Below, one piece after another: positions 14,709 through 23,185 of a DNA stretch of 49,619 nt (the first letter of the stretch is position 1; the number at the start of each line of letters is the position of its first letter). Made by a program: the position numbers and the translations under genes. Location: contig JACRNJ010000009.1 in NCBI GenBank assembly GCA_016219285.1, forward strand, positions 1-49,619, given 5' to 3'. A model generated the notes under the pieces. That model was not told where the DNA came from. It made no database searches and saw only the letters and a list, made by a program, of their open reading frames with translations. This DNA is from Deltaproteobacteria bacterium (lineage in GTDB: Bacteria > Desulfobacterota > GWC2-55-46 > UBA9637).

Positions 14709-15130
14709 TCGTAGGGCTTAAAAAGGTTGTAACACATAGAATACCGGAAAAAGAACGGGAACCGCAGCTCTTTTATTATGAGCTGAGAAGGCGCGCCGAT
14801 GATTGGTCATTGCCTGCGACAATAGAGGACAAGGTTGCAGGGGACGATCTGTGGGGGACAATGGTCTTATCGTTACCTATTAAGGAAGGTTTCAATGAAA
14901 AGAATTTTATTCAGGTATCTGAAGATTTGGCTGAAGAATTAAAGAAGTTGGCAGGGAGGACAAAGAAACTGTATAAATTTTCCACCAGTATGCTGATTGC
15001 AGCAGAGAGCGAGGAACAAGCAAAATATAAGTTCGCCGATGCAAGCTCAGACTTTGCCGCAAATGCAGAGGTAGAGGAAATTACCGACGAAGAAGAATTG
15101 CAAAAGCATGAATATCTGCTGACGGACTAA
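14699..15130 (+). CDS. Unknown protein, second of an overlapping pair
   Basis: 143 residues. The ribosome site (GGAGAGGGGAAGG) lies inside the end of the preceding gene. The N-terminal half is mixed (LFYYELRRRADDWSLPATIE, GTMVLSLPIKEGF) and the C-terminal third is acidic and helical (EEITDEEELQKHEYL). No recognised domain. Closed by a terminator at 15153-15191. Confidence 0.55.
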   Translation: MALIVGLKKVVTHRIPEKEREPQLFYYELRRRADDWSLPATIEDKVAGDDLWGTMVLSLPIKEGFNEKNFIQVSEDLAEELKKLAGRTKKLYKFSTSMLIAAESEEQAKYKFADASSDFAANAEVEEITDEEELQKHEYLLTD

Positions 15131-15152
15131 ACTGCTTCATATACTGTTCCCT

Positions 15153-15191
15153 AAAAAAGCCATAGGTGTATTTGCCGCCTGTGGCTTTTTT
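15153..15191 (+). terminator. Bidirectional terminator
   Basis: AAAAAAGCCA-AGG pairs with CCT-TGGCTTTTTT around an 11-base loop. Confidence 0.8.
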
Positions 15192-15288
15192 ATTTCAGCC
15201 TCATTCTTAATTCCAAAAATACCCGTTTTTATCAGATTTAACCCCTTTTTAAAAATGTCGTTTCTGGGAATAATGATAGGGAGGATGT

Positions 15289-15795
15289 ATGCAAATAAAT
15301 GTTTCTATTAAAGAGGTCGTAATAAATTCCGGCATTCCTCTTAAAAAGAGAGGGAAAAACCATATCGGGCTTTGTCCATTTCATTCAGAGAAAACCCCGT
15401 CTTTTACCGTAAGTGAGGAAAAGCAGATATTCCGTTGCTTTGGCTGCGGTGAGGGCGGCGATGCAATTAGCTTTTTGATGAAGCTTCACAAAATAACATT
15501 CCGCGAAGCTATGAAATGGCTTGGTCATAACACTTTCACGTTTGTTGAAAGAAAGCCCGACATGAAGAAAGTAATGTTTGAAGCATGGAAGAAGAGTTAC
15601 CTGAACAAGATCTGTTTCTTGATACGTGGAATAAACCGGCTGCTTGTAAGCGGGTTCTTCAAGGGACGTTGGCAGGTAGAAAGGAGTGCGGTCTTGTTTC
15701 ATGCACTCCCTGTTCTTGAATACCACCACGAAATACTCTGCGGCTCCGATGAGGATCTCCAAAAAGAGCTTTATAGAGAAACAGGGGGTTGTTGA
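15289..15795 (+). CDS. CHC2 zinc-finger protein (DnaG-type primase N-terminal domain, stand-alone)
   Basis: 168 residues. Residues about 25-65 are the primase zinc-ribbon: CPFHSEKTPSF, then FRCFGCGEGGDAISFLM, with the CHC2 ligands Cys, His, Cys, Cys. In DnaG this domain reads the template and initiates primers. The RNA polymerase core and TOPRIM domains are absent, so this is a stand-alone CHC2 protein of the kind carried by conjugative and phage elements, or a primase accessory. The C-terminal half (about 95-168) is unrecognised. The TGA overlaps the ATG of the next gene (TGATG). Confidence 0.85.
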   Translation: MQINVSIKEVVINSGIPLKKRGKNHIGLCPFHSEKTPSFTVSEEKQIFRCFGCGEGGDAISFLMKLHKITFREAMKWLGHNTFTFVERKPDMKKVMFEAWKKSYLNKICFLIRGINRLLVSGFFKGRWQVERSAVLFHALPVLEYHHEILCGSDEDLQKELYRETGGC

Positions 15796-16442
15796 TGGAT
15801 TTAATAAATCAGATTATGAAAAACAAAATTTTAATGTCTTTAATTTTTATACTGCCGTTTCTTGCCGCAGGCAGTTTATATGCAGATGATAGCAGTTGGT
15901 CTCTATCATATGCATATGCGTCTGATATTAGAGACATAGAATGGGGGTTTGACAGCGATAAACTCAAAAGAAAACACGGCGAGGTGTATGAGTTCGGAGC
16001 TGTTCATAAACTTTCTAAATATATGGAAGCCCTTTTAAATATAACATTCGCACAATGGGAATATTATCTCAATGAGGGCGATGTTTATGAGCATAAAGGC
16101 GTGAATTATGTGGTGTCCGGAAGTCCAAACTTTACCATAAAGAGAAGTTCTCTTGTTGCTTCAATAAGACAATATTATCCCTTATCAGGTAAAAGCGTTC
16201 ACATTTTTGGACAGTTTGGGGCAGGATTAGCTTCCCATTCAACCTATGCACATAATCCAATAACCGGCGCCGCTTACTTTAAACAAAAATATCTCACCGA
16301 AGTAGTTCCCGCCATCGGAATTTTTTATCAAACACCTATACCTGTGTCTCTCGGTGTGGAGGCTAAATATCATTTCTCATCTCTTGAAACCTCCGGCAAG
16401 AACTACTATACGCTTCATGTGGGGATAAAGAGTGATTTTTAA
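15795..16442 (+). CDS. Outer-membrane beta-barrel protein
   Basis: About 215 residues. A hydrophobic signal sequence (LMSLIFILPFLAAGSLYA) is followed by alternating beta strands with aromatic girdles (WSLSYAYASDIRDIEWGF, HIFGQFGAGLASHS, SLGVEAKYHFSS). The last residue is Phe (HVGIKSDF), the BAM recognition signal. This resembles small OmpW/opacity-type barrels. Start ATG at 15795 has AGGGGG upstream. It points to a Gram-negative host and could alter the cell surface. Overlap with the primase-finger gene implies co-translation, an odd partnership. Confidence 0.75.
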   Translation: MDLINQIMKNKILMSLIFILPFLAAGSLYADDSSWSLSYAYASDIRDIEWGFDSDKLKRKHGEVYEFGAVHKLSKYMEALLNITFAQWEYYLNEGDVYEHKGVNYVVSGSPNFTIKRSSLVASIRQYYPLSGKSVHIFGQFGAGLASHSTYAHNPITGAAYFKQKYLTEVVPAIGIFYQTPIPVSLGVEAKYHFSSLETSGKNYYTLHVGIKSDF

Positions 16443-16494
16443 CGCGGGCTAACCTGCTTGTCGGGTTCAGCGATTGGTAGGTTAAGGATGTAAA

Positions 16495-16776
16495 ATGTTT
16501 GAATTAGATAAAGACCAATATTCAACAAAGGAAATGCTAAAAACAATAGCTGCATGGAAAGGCTCATACAAGGAACTTATGCAGAATATTGCTGATAACT
16601 TTCCTTACTATGGCCGTTGTGAGTTTAGAACGATTGATGAAACATGGGAGGTTGCAACCAGCGGATGGTCGGGGTGTGAAGATATTATCTCGGCATTACG
16701 TGATAATACCTTATTTTGGATGATATGCTGGAGATTGTCAAAACGAGGTGGATATTATGAATTTGAAACAATCTAA
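16495..16776 (+). CDS. Unknown phage-like small protein
   Basis: 93 residues with KEMLKTIAAWKGSYKELMQN followed by NFPYYGRCEFRTIDETWEV and a Trp/Cys-rich part (GWSGCEDIISALRDNTLFWM, then CWRLSKRGG). The pattern resembles short proteins found in phage genomes but I cannot name a family. The start has a weak AGGATG site. It lies 12 bases before the dNMP kinase. Confidence 0.5.
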   Translation: MFELDKDQYSTKEMLKTIAAWKGSYKELMQNIADNFPYYGRCEFRTIDETWEVATSGWSGCEDIISALRDNTLFWMICWRLSKRGGYYEFETI

Positions 16777-16788
16777 TAAGGAGAAGAT

Positions 16789-17649
16789 ATGACAAATAAA
16801 CTTATTATCGGCATTATGGGAAAAGCCGGTTCTGGAAAGGATACGGTCGCGGATTATCTTGTAGAACGGTTCGGTTTTATCAAATTGGCTTTTGCGGATT
16901 CTTTGAAGGAGCAGATAGGCAAAAACCTCTTTGGTTTTAGCGATGAGCAGTTGTATGGCAGCAGCAAAGAGATAACAGATAGCAGATATAAAATGTCTCC
17001 GCGTAAGGTTCTTCAGCTTGCAGGGCCAGCGATGAGGGATATTTATAGCGACATCTGGATTGATCTGTTGATGAAAAAGGTAGCTGCCCATTCTGAGGCC
17101 AACCGCGGTTTTAACAAGTTTGTTGTTTCCGATGTGCGCTTTAAGAATGAGGCGGAGCATATAAAGGGCGCCGGTGGAATACTGTGGGTCATTGAAAGAG
17201 ATGGCGCGGGCGCTGTAAACGGGGTAAAAAATCATATCAGCGAATGGGAAGCTCTGAATTCCTGCAAGCCTGACCTCTTTCTTAGAAACAACAGCACAAA
17301 GAGCGATCTCTTTTCCGTTGTAGATTATGCGGTTGTAGATGTTGCGGTCAATCACCCGGGGTTAAAACCACATGCATGTTGCAAAATATGCCAAGTTGAC
17401 CAGGCTCAGCCGCCACTTGTCCGCAATAATCATCATAATGAGATGATAAACGACCAAGTCAATAGCAATTTGCCGGATCAGTTTTTTGAGTCTATCAGCT
17501 ACTTCGCCGGTCAGCACCTTTCTCCGGTATTTTGGACACCAGACGACGTGGTATTTACAAGAGTAGACAACATTGTTGTTGCTTTTGTATTCCACGACAG
17601 ACAACATTGTTGTTGCTTTTGTATTCCACGACAACATTATACAGCCTGA
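16789..17649 (+). CDS. Deoxynucleoside monophosphate kinase (T4 gp1-like) with an IS605-derived tail
   Basis: P-loop kinase: GIMGKAGSGKDTVADYL at about residues 8-24 is Walker A; SPRKVLQLAGPAMRDIYSDI (about 67-86) and KFVVSDVRFKNEAEHI follow the T4 gp1 layout. Such enzymes phosphorylate dNMPs to dNDPs and feed the reductase/kinase pathway, matching nrdJ and dut nearby. The native reading ends near residue 223; from 17459 the frame runs antisense through an IS605 fragment (PDQFFESISYFAGQ), so the last ~63 residues are foreign. A short in-frame ATG peptide (17371-17445, other frame) starts MHVAKYAKLTRLSRHL and may be a truncated neighbour. AAGGAGAAG site before the ATG. Confidence 0.82.
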   Translation: MTNKLIIGIMGKAGSGKDTVADYLVERFGFIKLAFADSLKEQIGKNLFGFSDEQLYGSSKEITDSRYKMSPRKVLQLAGPAMRDIYSDIWIDLLMKKVAAHSEANRGFNKFVVSDVRFKNEAEHIKGAGGILWVIERDGAGAVNGVKNHISEWEALNSCKPDLFLRNNSTKSDLFSVVDYAVVDVAVNHPGLKPHACCKICQVDQAQPPLVRNNHHNEMINDQVNSNLPDQFFESISYFAGQHLSPVFWTPDDVVFTRVDNIVVAFVFHDRQHCCCFCIPRQHYTA

Positions 17650-17723
17650 ATCAGTATAATGCAAGTCAAAACCGTTGCCTTATATCCCCATAGATGAATC
17701 AAGGGGCTTTACGGCAACCTTTG
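17459..17723 (-). mobile_element. Miniature IS605 derivative: left end and tnpA 5' part
   Basis: Contains the first ~45 codons of tnpA (minus strand) and a complete left end: outer stem GTTGCC/GGCAAC (17674-17679, 17713-17718), inner CCCC/GGGG (17686-17689, 17703-17706), then TTAC on the minus strand. A promoter, TTGCAT (17664-17659) and TATAAT (17641-17636) 17 bases apart, points into tnpA. The inner end begins TCAATAGC, the same as the copy at 23482. It contains a 34-bp tandem duplication (17565-17598, 17599-17632) not present in the other copies. No right end and no tnpB. Confidence 0.7.
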
Positions 17724-17800
17724 GTAATGGAAAAGGTGATTTTTGGATAGGTAGAACTAGAAAGGTTTAGTCTCTCGGCTAAAACTTTCTTTGCAAGAAA

Positions 17801-17831
17801 GCCCTGTCAATATATACCAGCAGGGCTTTTA
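17801..17831 (+). terminator. Terminator before the 17852 gene
   Basis: GCCCTG (17801-17806) pairs with CAGGGC (17821-17826), followed by TTTTATTTTTT. Confidence 0.6.
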
Positions 17832-17851
17832 TTTTTTCAGGAGGTGTAATC

Positions 17852-18119
17852 ATGCTTAACAGACCAAAAAGATATTGAAATAGAGGATTCTGTCCAGACA
17901 TCCCCTTCTTTCGTCGAAAGCATACGAAGACACGGCGTCAAGGAGCCGCCGGTTTTGCGATTAAAAGGGGATGGTTCCGGCAAATATTCCCCCGGAATAT
18001 TCCTCTGGCTGCCTTTCACTCATTTTGAGTACATTTTGCCTGATGATAACAAGGTAGACGAGCGGGTAGTGAGGGTGATAGAGAAGGGCGCTATTATTGT
18101 CTGTGTGAAGGAAGGGTGA
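17852..18119 (+). pseudogene. Frameshifted small gene, unknown protein
   Basis: AGGAGG precedes an ATG at 17852, but that frame stops after eight codons. If the run of five A at 17866-17870 is read as four, the frame continues to a TGA at 18117-18119, giving 88 residues: MLNRPKDIEIEDSV, then FVESIRRHGVKEPPVLRL and LPDDNKVDERVVRVIEKG. The SIRRHGVKEPPV part is reminiscent of a ParB-like N-terminal domain, but the match is weak. The single-base defect in a homopolymer may be a read error. Followed by the radC-like gene, which has a similar defect. Confidence 0.5.
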
Positions 18120-18152
18120 GGATTTAAGATAATAAAGAAGGGGGTTTTTGTT

Positions 18153-18607
18153 ATGCCAAAAAAGAGTCCTAGTTTCAAATACCAGTTAGTGAAAATGGTG
18201 TGTATAAGGGAAGAATTATTCCCTTATGACAGCCGGATAAAGAATTCAGCTAATGCCGGAAGGATGTTTAAGAGGTTTATAGGGAAAAGTGATAGAGAAG
18301 TGTTTTGTGGGCATACCTGAATGTCCGTAATGACGTGATTGCAGTAAATACTATTGCCGTTGGCTCATTAACCGCTACAGTTGTGCATCCGAGGGAGGTT
18401 TTTAAACCGGCGCTTTTGTGCAATGCAGCCTCTGTTATTGTCGCTCACAATCACCCGTCAGGGAACACAACCCCATCGCCGGAAGATACAATGGCAGCCA
18501 AGAAGTTAAAAAATGCGGCTGAGATACTGGATATACGTCTGCTGGATTTTATTATCATCGGCGATAATGATGAGTATGTATCGCTGATGGATAGGGGAGT
18601 TATATGA
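18153..18607 (+). pseudogene. radC: RadC-like JAB/MPN+ protein, frameshifted
   Basis: The ATG at 18153 gives MPKKSPSFKYQLVKMVCIRE and runs to DREVF, then shifts; the next frame continues WAYLNVRNDVIAV to a TGA at 18607. Adding one T to the run at 18303-18306 joins them as DREVFLWAYLNVRN, standard for the RadC JAB domain. The metal motif AHNHPSG...SPED is intact. Product of about 151 residues, shorter than chromosomal RadC and lacking its HhH domain, as in plasmid/phage forms. RadC is often on mobile DNA; its exact role is unsettled. The defect may be an error in the reads. Confidence 0.8.
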
Positions 18608-18625
18608 GGCTGCTCCTCACGCAGA

Positions 18626-18665
18626 GAGACAAAGGCCGGACTTGAAATGCCCGGCCTTTGTCTTC
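18626..18665. terminator. Bidirectional terminator after radC
   Basis: GACAAAGGCCGG pairs with CCGGCCTTTGTC around an 11-base loop (18628-18662). Confidence 0.7.
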
Positions 18666-18829
18666 AGGCAGACCCTCGGCAAGCTCAGGACAGGGGAAAA
18701 CCGCAAACTGAAAATACCTTATTTTTAAGGGATTAAACCCCTGTTAATCTTTTTGGGTTACGGAAGTGTGTTATTTATAAAGTTGAATTTAGAAAAGTAG
18801 ATGTAGATGCAGTTAAGGAGGTGTTTTGT

Positions 18830-21211
18830 GTGAATATGAATATAGATGTACAGCTGACGGAAAATGCAATCAGGGTCCTGGAAAAGAGGTATCTGAAAAA
18901 AGACCTGAACGGAAATCCCGTAGAAACCCCGGAGAGCATGTTCCGGAGGGTGGCTAAGAATATAAGCCAGGCAGAAAGGCTCTATGACCCGGAGGCGGAT
19001 ATTGAAAGGACAGCAGCGGTTTTTTATGAACTGATGACCTCTTTGGAATTTATGCCAAATTCCCCAACCCTTATGAACGCCGGTCGTGATTTGCAGCAGC
19101 TATCCGCCTGTTTTGTTCTTCCGGTAGACGATTCCATGGAAAGCATATTTGAGGCTGTAAAACATACGGCCATTATCCACAAATCAGGCGGCGGCACAGG
19201 TTTTTCATTTTCAAGACTCAGGCCGTCAGGCGATGTGGTGGGTTCAACATCAGGCATATCATCAGGCCCAATATCGTTTATGACAGTATTTGATTCAGCT
19301 ACTGAGGCTATAAAACAAGGGGGCACACGCCGAGGCGCAAATATGGGCATCCTGCGTATAGACCATCCTGATATACTGCATTTTATAACCTGCAAACAAG
19401 ATAACAACAAGCTCAACAATTTTAATATCTCTGTCGCCATTACAGAAGACTTTATGAAGGCTGTGATGGAAGGGGGAGAGTATGAGTTGAAAAACCCGAG
19501 AACAGGGAAGGATGCGGGCAAACTCAATGCAAAAGAGGTCTTTGAAAAGATAGTGAACATGGCATGGAAAAACGGAGATCCCGGGATAATCTTCATAGAC
19601 AGGATAAACAGGGATAATCCAACCCCGCATATAGGAGAGATAGAATCTACAAATCCATGCGGAGAACAGCCGCTTTTGCCTTACGAGTCATGCAACCTCG
19701 GCTCCATAAACCTTGCAAAAATGGTTAGAATCAGAACATCAGAAGTTGAGAAGATGGGAAGTTCTGAACTTCCAAACTTCGGAACTTCTAAACTTCAGAA
19801 GTTTGAAATTGACTGGGATAAGGTTGGGTATGTCGCAAAAGAGGCGGTTCACTTCCTCGACAATGTAATTGACATGAACCGCTATCCCATACAGCAGATA
19901 GAAAAGATGACAAAGGGAAACCGCAAGATCGGCCTCGGCGTAATGGGTTTTGCGGACATGCTTGTAAGGCTCGACATACCGTATGATTCAGATGAGGCGA
20001 TAAAGATGGCTGAAGATGTCATGGGCTTTATCCATGAAAAAGGTAGAGAGGCGTCTCAGGAGCTTGCGGAAAAGAGGGTGGCTTTCCCTAACTTTAAAGG
20101 TTCTATATACGACGGTGGAGCAGAGGTAAGGAATGCTACCGTAACTACCATTGCCACTACCGGCACAATCTCCATAATCTCAAACTGCTCGTCAGGCATA
20201 GAGCCTATATTTGCGCTGGCATATACCAGAAATGTTTTGGACGGCGCCGAGCTCGTTGAGGCAAATCCATTATTTGAGGAAATTGCAAGAGAGCGAGGTT
20301 TCTACAACCCTGAGATATTGAAGCAGATTTCAAAGAGCGGCAGTCTTCATGATGTGGCTGGTGTGCCGGATGATATAAAGAGGTTGTTCGTTACCTCTCA
20401 TGATATTGTCCCGGAGTGGCATTTAAAGATGCAGGCTGCATTCCAGAAGTATACTGACAATGCAGTTTCAAAGACAGTAAACTTTCCAAACGAGGCAATG
20501 CCTGAACATGTGGCAGATGTCTACAGATTGGCATATGAGCTTGACTGCAAGGGCGTTACTGTTTACAGGGACGGCTCAAGAGAGGTACAGGTGTTGAACA
20601 AGGGGCAAAAGAAAGAGTCTGAGAGTCAGAGAGTCAGCGGCAAGAACGATGTTAAAACCGGGGCTGGGAAGATAAGGGAGGTTGAGATAGAAAGGCCGTC
20701 GGCGCTTGAGGGTAAAACCTATAAGGTTAAGACGCCTAACTCAAAGCACGCCCTATATGTAACCCTGACGGATATCCCCGACGGCAATGGCGGCAAAAGG
20801 CCGTTTGAGATATTCCTCAACACCAAAGACCCGTCCCAAATAGAATGGATGATGGCCATAACGCGGCTTATATCCGCCGTGTTCAGAAGGACTGAGAACC
20901 CGTCATTTCTTGTAGAAGAGCTGAAGGCCATATACAGCCCGTCTACGGGTTTTTTCTCTTCAGGCCGCCATAAATTCATCCCGTCTCTTGTAGCGGAGAT
21001 AGGACACGTTATTGATGATCACCTGGGGGGGCTTGGTCTTGTTGAGGAAACTCCTCCTATTGAGGCGTATTTTGAGGATGCCCGGGCGCAGGAACACAAT
21101 AAGGGTAATAAGGACAGCGGCATGGTTTTTTGCCTTGAATGCAGCGAAAGAACACTTATAGTGCAGGAAGGGTGCCGTAAGTGCCTCTCATGCGGCTATA
21201 CAAAATGTTAG
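18830..21211 (+). CDS. nrdJ: Adenosylcobalamin-dependent (class II) ribonucleotide reductase
   Basis: About 793 residues from the GTG at 18830; AAGGAGG at 18815-18821 is best spaced for it, and an ATG two codons later is too far. Conserved parts in order: FMPNSPTLMNAG (about 65), QLSACFVLPVDDS (about 85), SGGGTGFSFSRLRP (about 120), NPCGEQPLLPYESCNLGSIN (about 275) with the catalytic Cys and Glu, TTIATTGTISIIS (about 440), and a C-terminal zinc-type end, CLECSERTLI...CRKCLSCGY. It reduces ribonucleotides to deoxyribonucleotides with B12, without oxygen, and supplies dNTPs with the dNMP kinase and dUTPase here. An insertion-like repeat lies at 19729-19808. Confidence 0.95.
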   Translation: MNMNIDVQLTENAIRVLEKRYLKKDLNGNPVETPESMFRRVAKNISQAERLYDPEADIERTAAVFYELMTSLEFMPNSPTLMNAGRDLQQLSACFVLPVDDSMESIFEAVKHTAIIHKSGGGTGFSFSRLRPSGDVVGSTSGISSGPISFMTVFDSATEAIKQGGTRRGANMGILRIDHPDILHFITCKQDNNKLNNFNISVAITEDFMKAVMEGGEYELKNPRTGKDAGKLNAKEVFEKIVNMAWKNGDPGIIFIDRINRDNPTPHIGEIESTNPCGEQPLLPYESCNLGSINLAKMVRIRTSEVEKMGSSELPNFGTSKLQKFEIDWDKVGYVAKEAVHFLDNVIDMNRYPIQQIEKMTKGNRKIGLGVMGFADMLVRLDIPYDSDEAIKMAEDVMGFIHEKGREASQELAEKRVAFPNFKGSIYDGGAEVRNATVTTIATTGTISIISNCSSGIEPIFALAYTRNVLDGAELVEANPLFEEIARERGFYNPEILKQISKSGSLHDVAGVPDDIKRLFVTSHDIVPEWHLKMQAAFQKYTDNAVSKTVNFPNEAMPEHVADVYRLAYELDCKGVTVYRDGSREVQVLNKGQKKESESQRVSGKNDVKTGAGKIREVEIERPSALEGKTYKVKTPNSKHALYVTLTDIPDGNGGKRPFEIFLNTKDPSQIEWMMAITRLISAVFRRTENPSFLVEELKAIYSPSTGFFSSGRHKFIPSLVAEIGHVIDDHLGGLGLVEETPPIEAYFEDARAQEHNKGNKDSGMVFCLECSERTLIVQEGCRKCLSCGYTKC
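19729..19808. repeat. Palindromic repeat insertion inside nrdJ
   Basis: GGAAGTTCTGAACTTCC (19757-19773) and AAACTTCAGAAGTTT (19790-19804) are near-perfect palindromes, and GAAGTT/AACTTC units repeat throughout. In frame they encode a low-complexity Ser/Glu/Lys loop (TSEVEKMGSSELPNFGTSKL) that breaks up an otherwise standard NrdJ sequence. Confidence 0.6.
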
Positions 21212-21228
21212 AAAGGAGTTGGATAGAT

Positions 21229-21693
21229 ATGCTTACTTTTTATTTAAAGAGAGTATGGGAGAGATTTTCCGGTGTTGTTGTTGAGGTTAAAAGGCTTTCT
21301 GACTCAGCATCTTTCCCATCAAAGAGTCATATAGATGACGCCGGCTGGGACCTCTACGCTGCCGAAGCAGCCATCATCGCTCCTGGCGCAACAAGGATCA
21401 TAAAAACCGATATTGCTGTAAGTATTCCCATCGGCTGGTATGGACAGATTAAGGCCCGTAGCGGTATGGGGACCAAAGGAATAGTTGTTACAGCCGGAGT
21501 TGTTGACAGCGGCTACAGAGGCAATGTGGGGGTCGTTGTAATAAATACCTCCACAATCCCTTTCCACATTAAGCCAGGCAGCAGGGTGGCGCAGATTGTG
21601 ATTCTCCCCGTACCAAAGGTTAGATTGTGCTACGTGGAAAAACTTGATGAATCCCATCGCGGTAACAAGGGTTGGGGGAGCACCGGCAATTAA
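21229..21693 (+). CDS. dut: dUTP diphosphatase
   Basis: 154 residues from the ATG at 21229 (AAAGGAG nine bases before). All five trimeric-dUTPase motifs are present: DDAGWDLYAAE (1), ARSGMGTKGI (2), GVVDSGYRGNVGVV (3), GSRVAQIVI (4) and RGNKGWGSTG (5, with the Phe position replaced by Trp). It hydrolyses dUTP to dUMP and pyrophosphate, limiting uracil in DNA and supplying dUMP. An extra N-terminal segment (MLTFYLKRVWERFSG) precedes motif 1. It follows nrdJ by 17 bases, so the two are almost certainly in one operon. Confidence 0.94.
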   Translation: MLTFYLKRVWERFSGVVVEVKRLSDSASFPSKSHIDDAGWDLYAAEAAIIAPGATRIIKTDIAVSIPIGWYGQIKARSGMGTKGIVVTAGVVDSGYRGNVGVVVINTSTIPFHIKPGSRVAQIVILPVPKVRLCYVEKLDESHRGNKGWGSTGN

Positions 21694-21705
21694 TCAGGAG
21701 GCATT

Positions 21706-21966
21706 ATGACAAGAATCAGCAAAGATATGTGGATTTATCCAGACGGAAGGACAATAGTTGTTCAGCCGGGAGAGCAGGTTGCCGGAGCGAAACTCTACTA
21801 CGGCTATGACTATGAAAACCAGTTCTGGGTTGAAAAAAGCGAGCTGGTGCATCATGCCCTATGCGGGAAGTTAACAGATGCGATTGGAAGGGTATGGAAC
21901 GGCCCGTGCAATGCATGTGAATACCTTAAAAATTCTAAAAACAAAGGAGAAAAACCATGTCAGTAA
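21706..21966 (+). CDS. Unknown protein between dut and ssb
   Basis: 86 residues, TCAGGAGG upstream. Aromatic/acidic segment [18 protein letters not shown] and two Cys pairs later ([15 protein letters not shown]). Possibly a small zinc-binding protein. It overlaps the ssb start by ten bases, so its translation is coupled to SSB. No family recognised. Confidence 0.55.
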   Translation: MTRISKDMWIYPDGRTIVVQPGEQVAGAKLYYGYDYENQFWVEKSELVHHALCGKLTDAIGRVWNGPCNACEYLKNSKNKGEKPCQ

Positions 21967-22385
21967 ATAAAGCCATTCTTATAGGCAGACTGGGTAGGGA
22001 CACCGAGATTAAATATACAACAAGCGGAATGGCCATAGCAAACCTCACTATAGCCACCAGCGAAAATTACAAAGATAAAGACGGCCAGAAACAGGAAAAA
22101 ATAGAATGGCACAGGATTGTAGCCTTTGGCAAGCTTGCAGAGATATGCGGCGAATATCTTTCAAAAGGCAAGCAGGTATATGTCGAAGGCCGGATACAGA
22201 CACGAAGTTGGGAAGATAAAGACGGCAGCAAGAAGTATATAACAGAGATTGTCGCAAATAGCATGCAGATGCTTGGTGGAGGTTCGGACAAGGGGAAGGT
22301 GGAAGAGGGGAAGGGGAAAGAAGGTATGCCGGGAGAAGCTGCTCCAAATCCGGCAGCAGTAAAAGATGATGATATTCCTTATTAA
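21957..22385 (+). CDS. ssb: Single-stranded DNA-binding protein
   Basis: 142 residues. The OB-fold starts [20 protein letters not shown], with [28 protein letters not shown] and [15 protein letters not shown] in the usual order (about 1-105). The linker is Gly/Lys/Glu-rich, and the tip is DDDIPY, close to the canonical DDDIPF that recruits repair and replication proteins. AAAGGAG is upstream. It coats single-stranded DNA during replication and should interact with the helicases and SbcCD encoded here. Confidence 0.96.
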   Translation: MSVNKAILIGRLGRDTEIKYTTSGMAIANLTIATSENYKDKDGQKQEKIEWHRIVAFGKLAEICGEYLSKGKQVYVEGRIQTRSWEDKDGSKKYITEIVANSMQMLGGGSDKGKVEEGKGKEGMPGEAAPNPAAVKDDDIPY

Positions 22386-22404
22386 CCATAAAAGAGGAGA
22401 TTTT

Positions 22405-22770
22405 ATGAAAGCTTTTAAGGAAATGTTTCTGGCTCTGAAAGAATCATCTGAGCTAAAAAACGGCAGCTCAAAAACAAGCATGCAGGAAGATTCGCCGCTT
22501 CTGCGCCTTTCTCTGGAGCTATACAACAAAACTAAAGACTGGGAAAGGGTAGAGATAAAGAAGCTGTGCGAGGCTAAACCCTACAGCGCTTCTCTCTGGG
22601 AAGGAGAAGAAAATAAAGGGAGACTTGTGGTGGTATGTAAAAGAGGAGTGCCTATTAAGTATTACCCGGTAAAAGATGTAAAAAATATAAACAGAAGGGT
22701 GGAAGGATATATTCGCGGCCTGAACACAGAAGGTGGGCAACCGGAACTGGAACAGGCGGTGGGGGCGTAG
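22405..22770 (+). CDS. Unknown basic protein after ssb
   Basis: 121 residues from the ATG at 22405 (AAGAGGAG upstream); an upstream in-frame start would lie inside ssb. N-terminal helix AFKEMFLALKESSEL, then WERVEIKKLCEAKPYSASLW, a hydrophobic strand GRLVVVCKRGVPIKYYPV and a helical end. No recognised family; probably co-transcribed with ssb. Confidence 0.55.
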   Translation: MKAFKEMFLALKESSELKNGSSKTSMQEDSPLLRLSLELYNKTKDWERVEIKKLCEAKPYSASLWEGEENKGRLVVVCKRGVPIKYYPVKDVKNINRRVEGYIRGLNTEGGQPELEQAVGA

Positions 22771-22787
22771 AAACAGGAGATGATTTT

Positions 22788-23027
22788 ATGGAAGACATAG
22801 CTTCTGGCGACAGGGTAACGGCCACCCTCAAGAAGCACAACAGTGTTATCGGCACATGGGTAGTCGGCGCTCTGATAATCAAAAATAACAGCTTTTTTGT
22901 GAGGGACGATATCTATCAAAAAGAGGTAGAGGTCGTCCCTTCAAGCATTAAGGTCATAAGAAAAATGGGAGGCAGCAATGACACAGTACGTGACAACACT
23001 GGCCACGATATTAAGCCGGAGGGTTAA
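22788..23027 (+). CDS. Small beta-rich unknown protein
   Basis: 79 residues; AGGAGAT before the ATG. GDRVTATLKKHNSVIGTWVV and IKNNSFFVRDDIYQKEVEVV suggest a small SH3/OB-like barrel. Its 3' end overlaps the start of the next small gene by 50 bases. Confidence 0.5.
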   Translation: MEDIASGDRVTATLKKHNSVIGTWVVGALIIKNNSFFVRDDIYQKEVEVVPSSIKVIRKMGGSNDTVRDNTGHDIKPEG

Positions 23028-23133
23028 AAAAGAACCTATAGCAAAAGGCAAAACTAAAACTCAATGCGCCGGATGCGGATACGCCAGTTCTTATGAAATT
23101 ACATTGAAAAATAAGACGGTAAAATTGCCTTAA
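22978..23133 (+). CDS. 51-residue CxxC protein
   Basis: A GGGAGG site precedes an ATG at 22978 inside the previous gene. The product starts MTQYVTTLATILSRRV and has CAGCG flanked by basic residues, then beta-like ITLKNKTVKLP. It could be a small zinc-binding protein. Confidence 0.4.
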   Translation: MTQYVTTLATILSRRVKKEPIAKGKTKTQCAGCGYASSYEITLKNKTVKLP

Positions 23134-23185
23134 TGCATCTCGCCATGCGGGTGTGTTGAAAATTAACAAGAAGGAGGTATTTAAT

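Noticed and set aside
17565-17632. 34-bp tandem repeat as a possible CRISPR or iteron
   Set aside because: Only two directly adjacent copies, both part of the tnpA 5' end; no spacers and no third unit.
17362-17664. Minus-strand ORF containing the TnpA N-terminus at 17.5 kb
   Set aside because: It starts as TnpA but runs into unrelated DNA after codon 45 and has no HUH or Tyr; part of the miniature element, not a functional transposase.
18666-18829. Cobalamin riboswitch or NrdR box upstream of nrdJ
   Set aside because: I looked for the conserved B12 box and for NrdR-type repeats and saw neither; only a weak promoter-like pair is visible.
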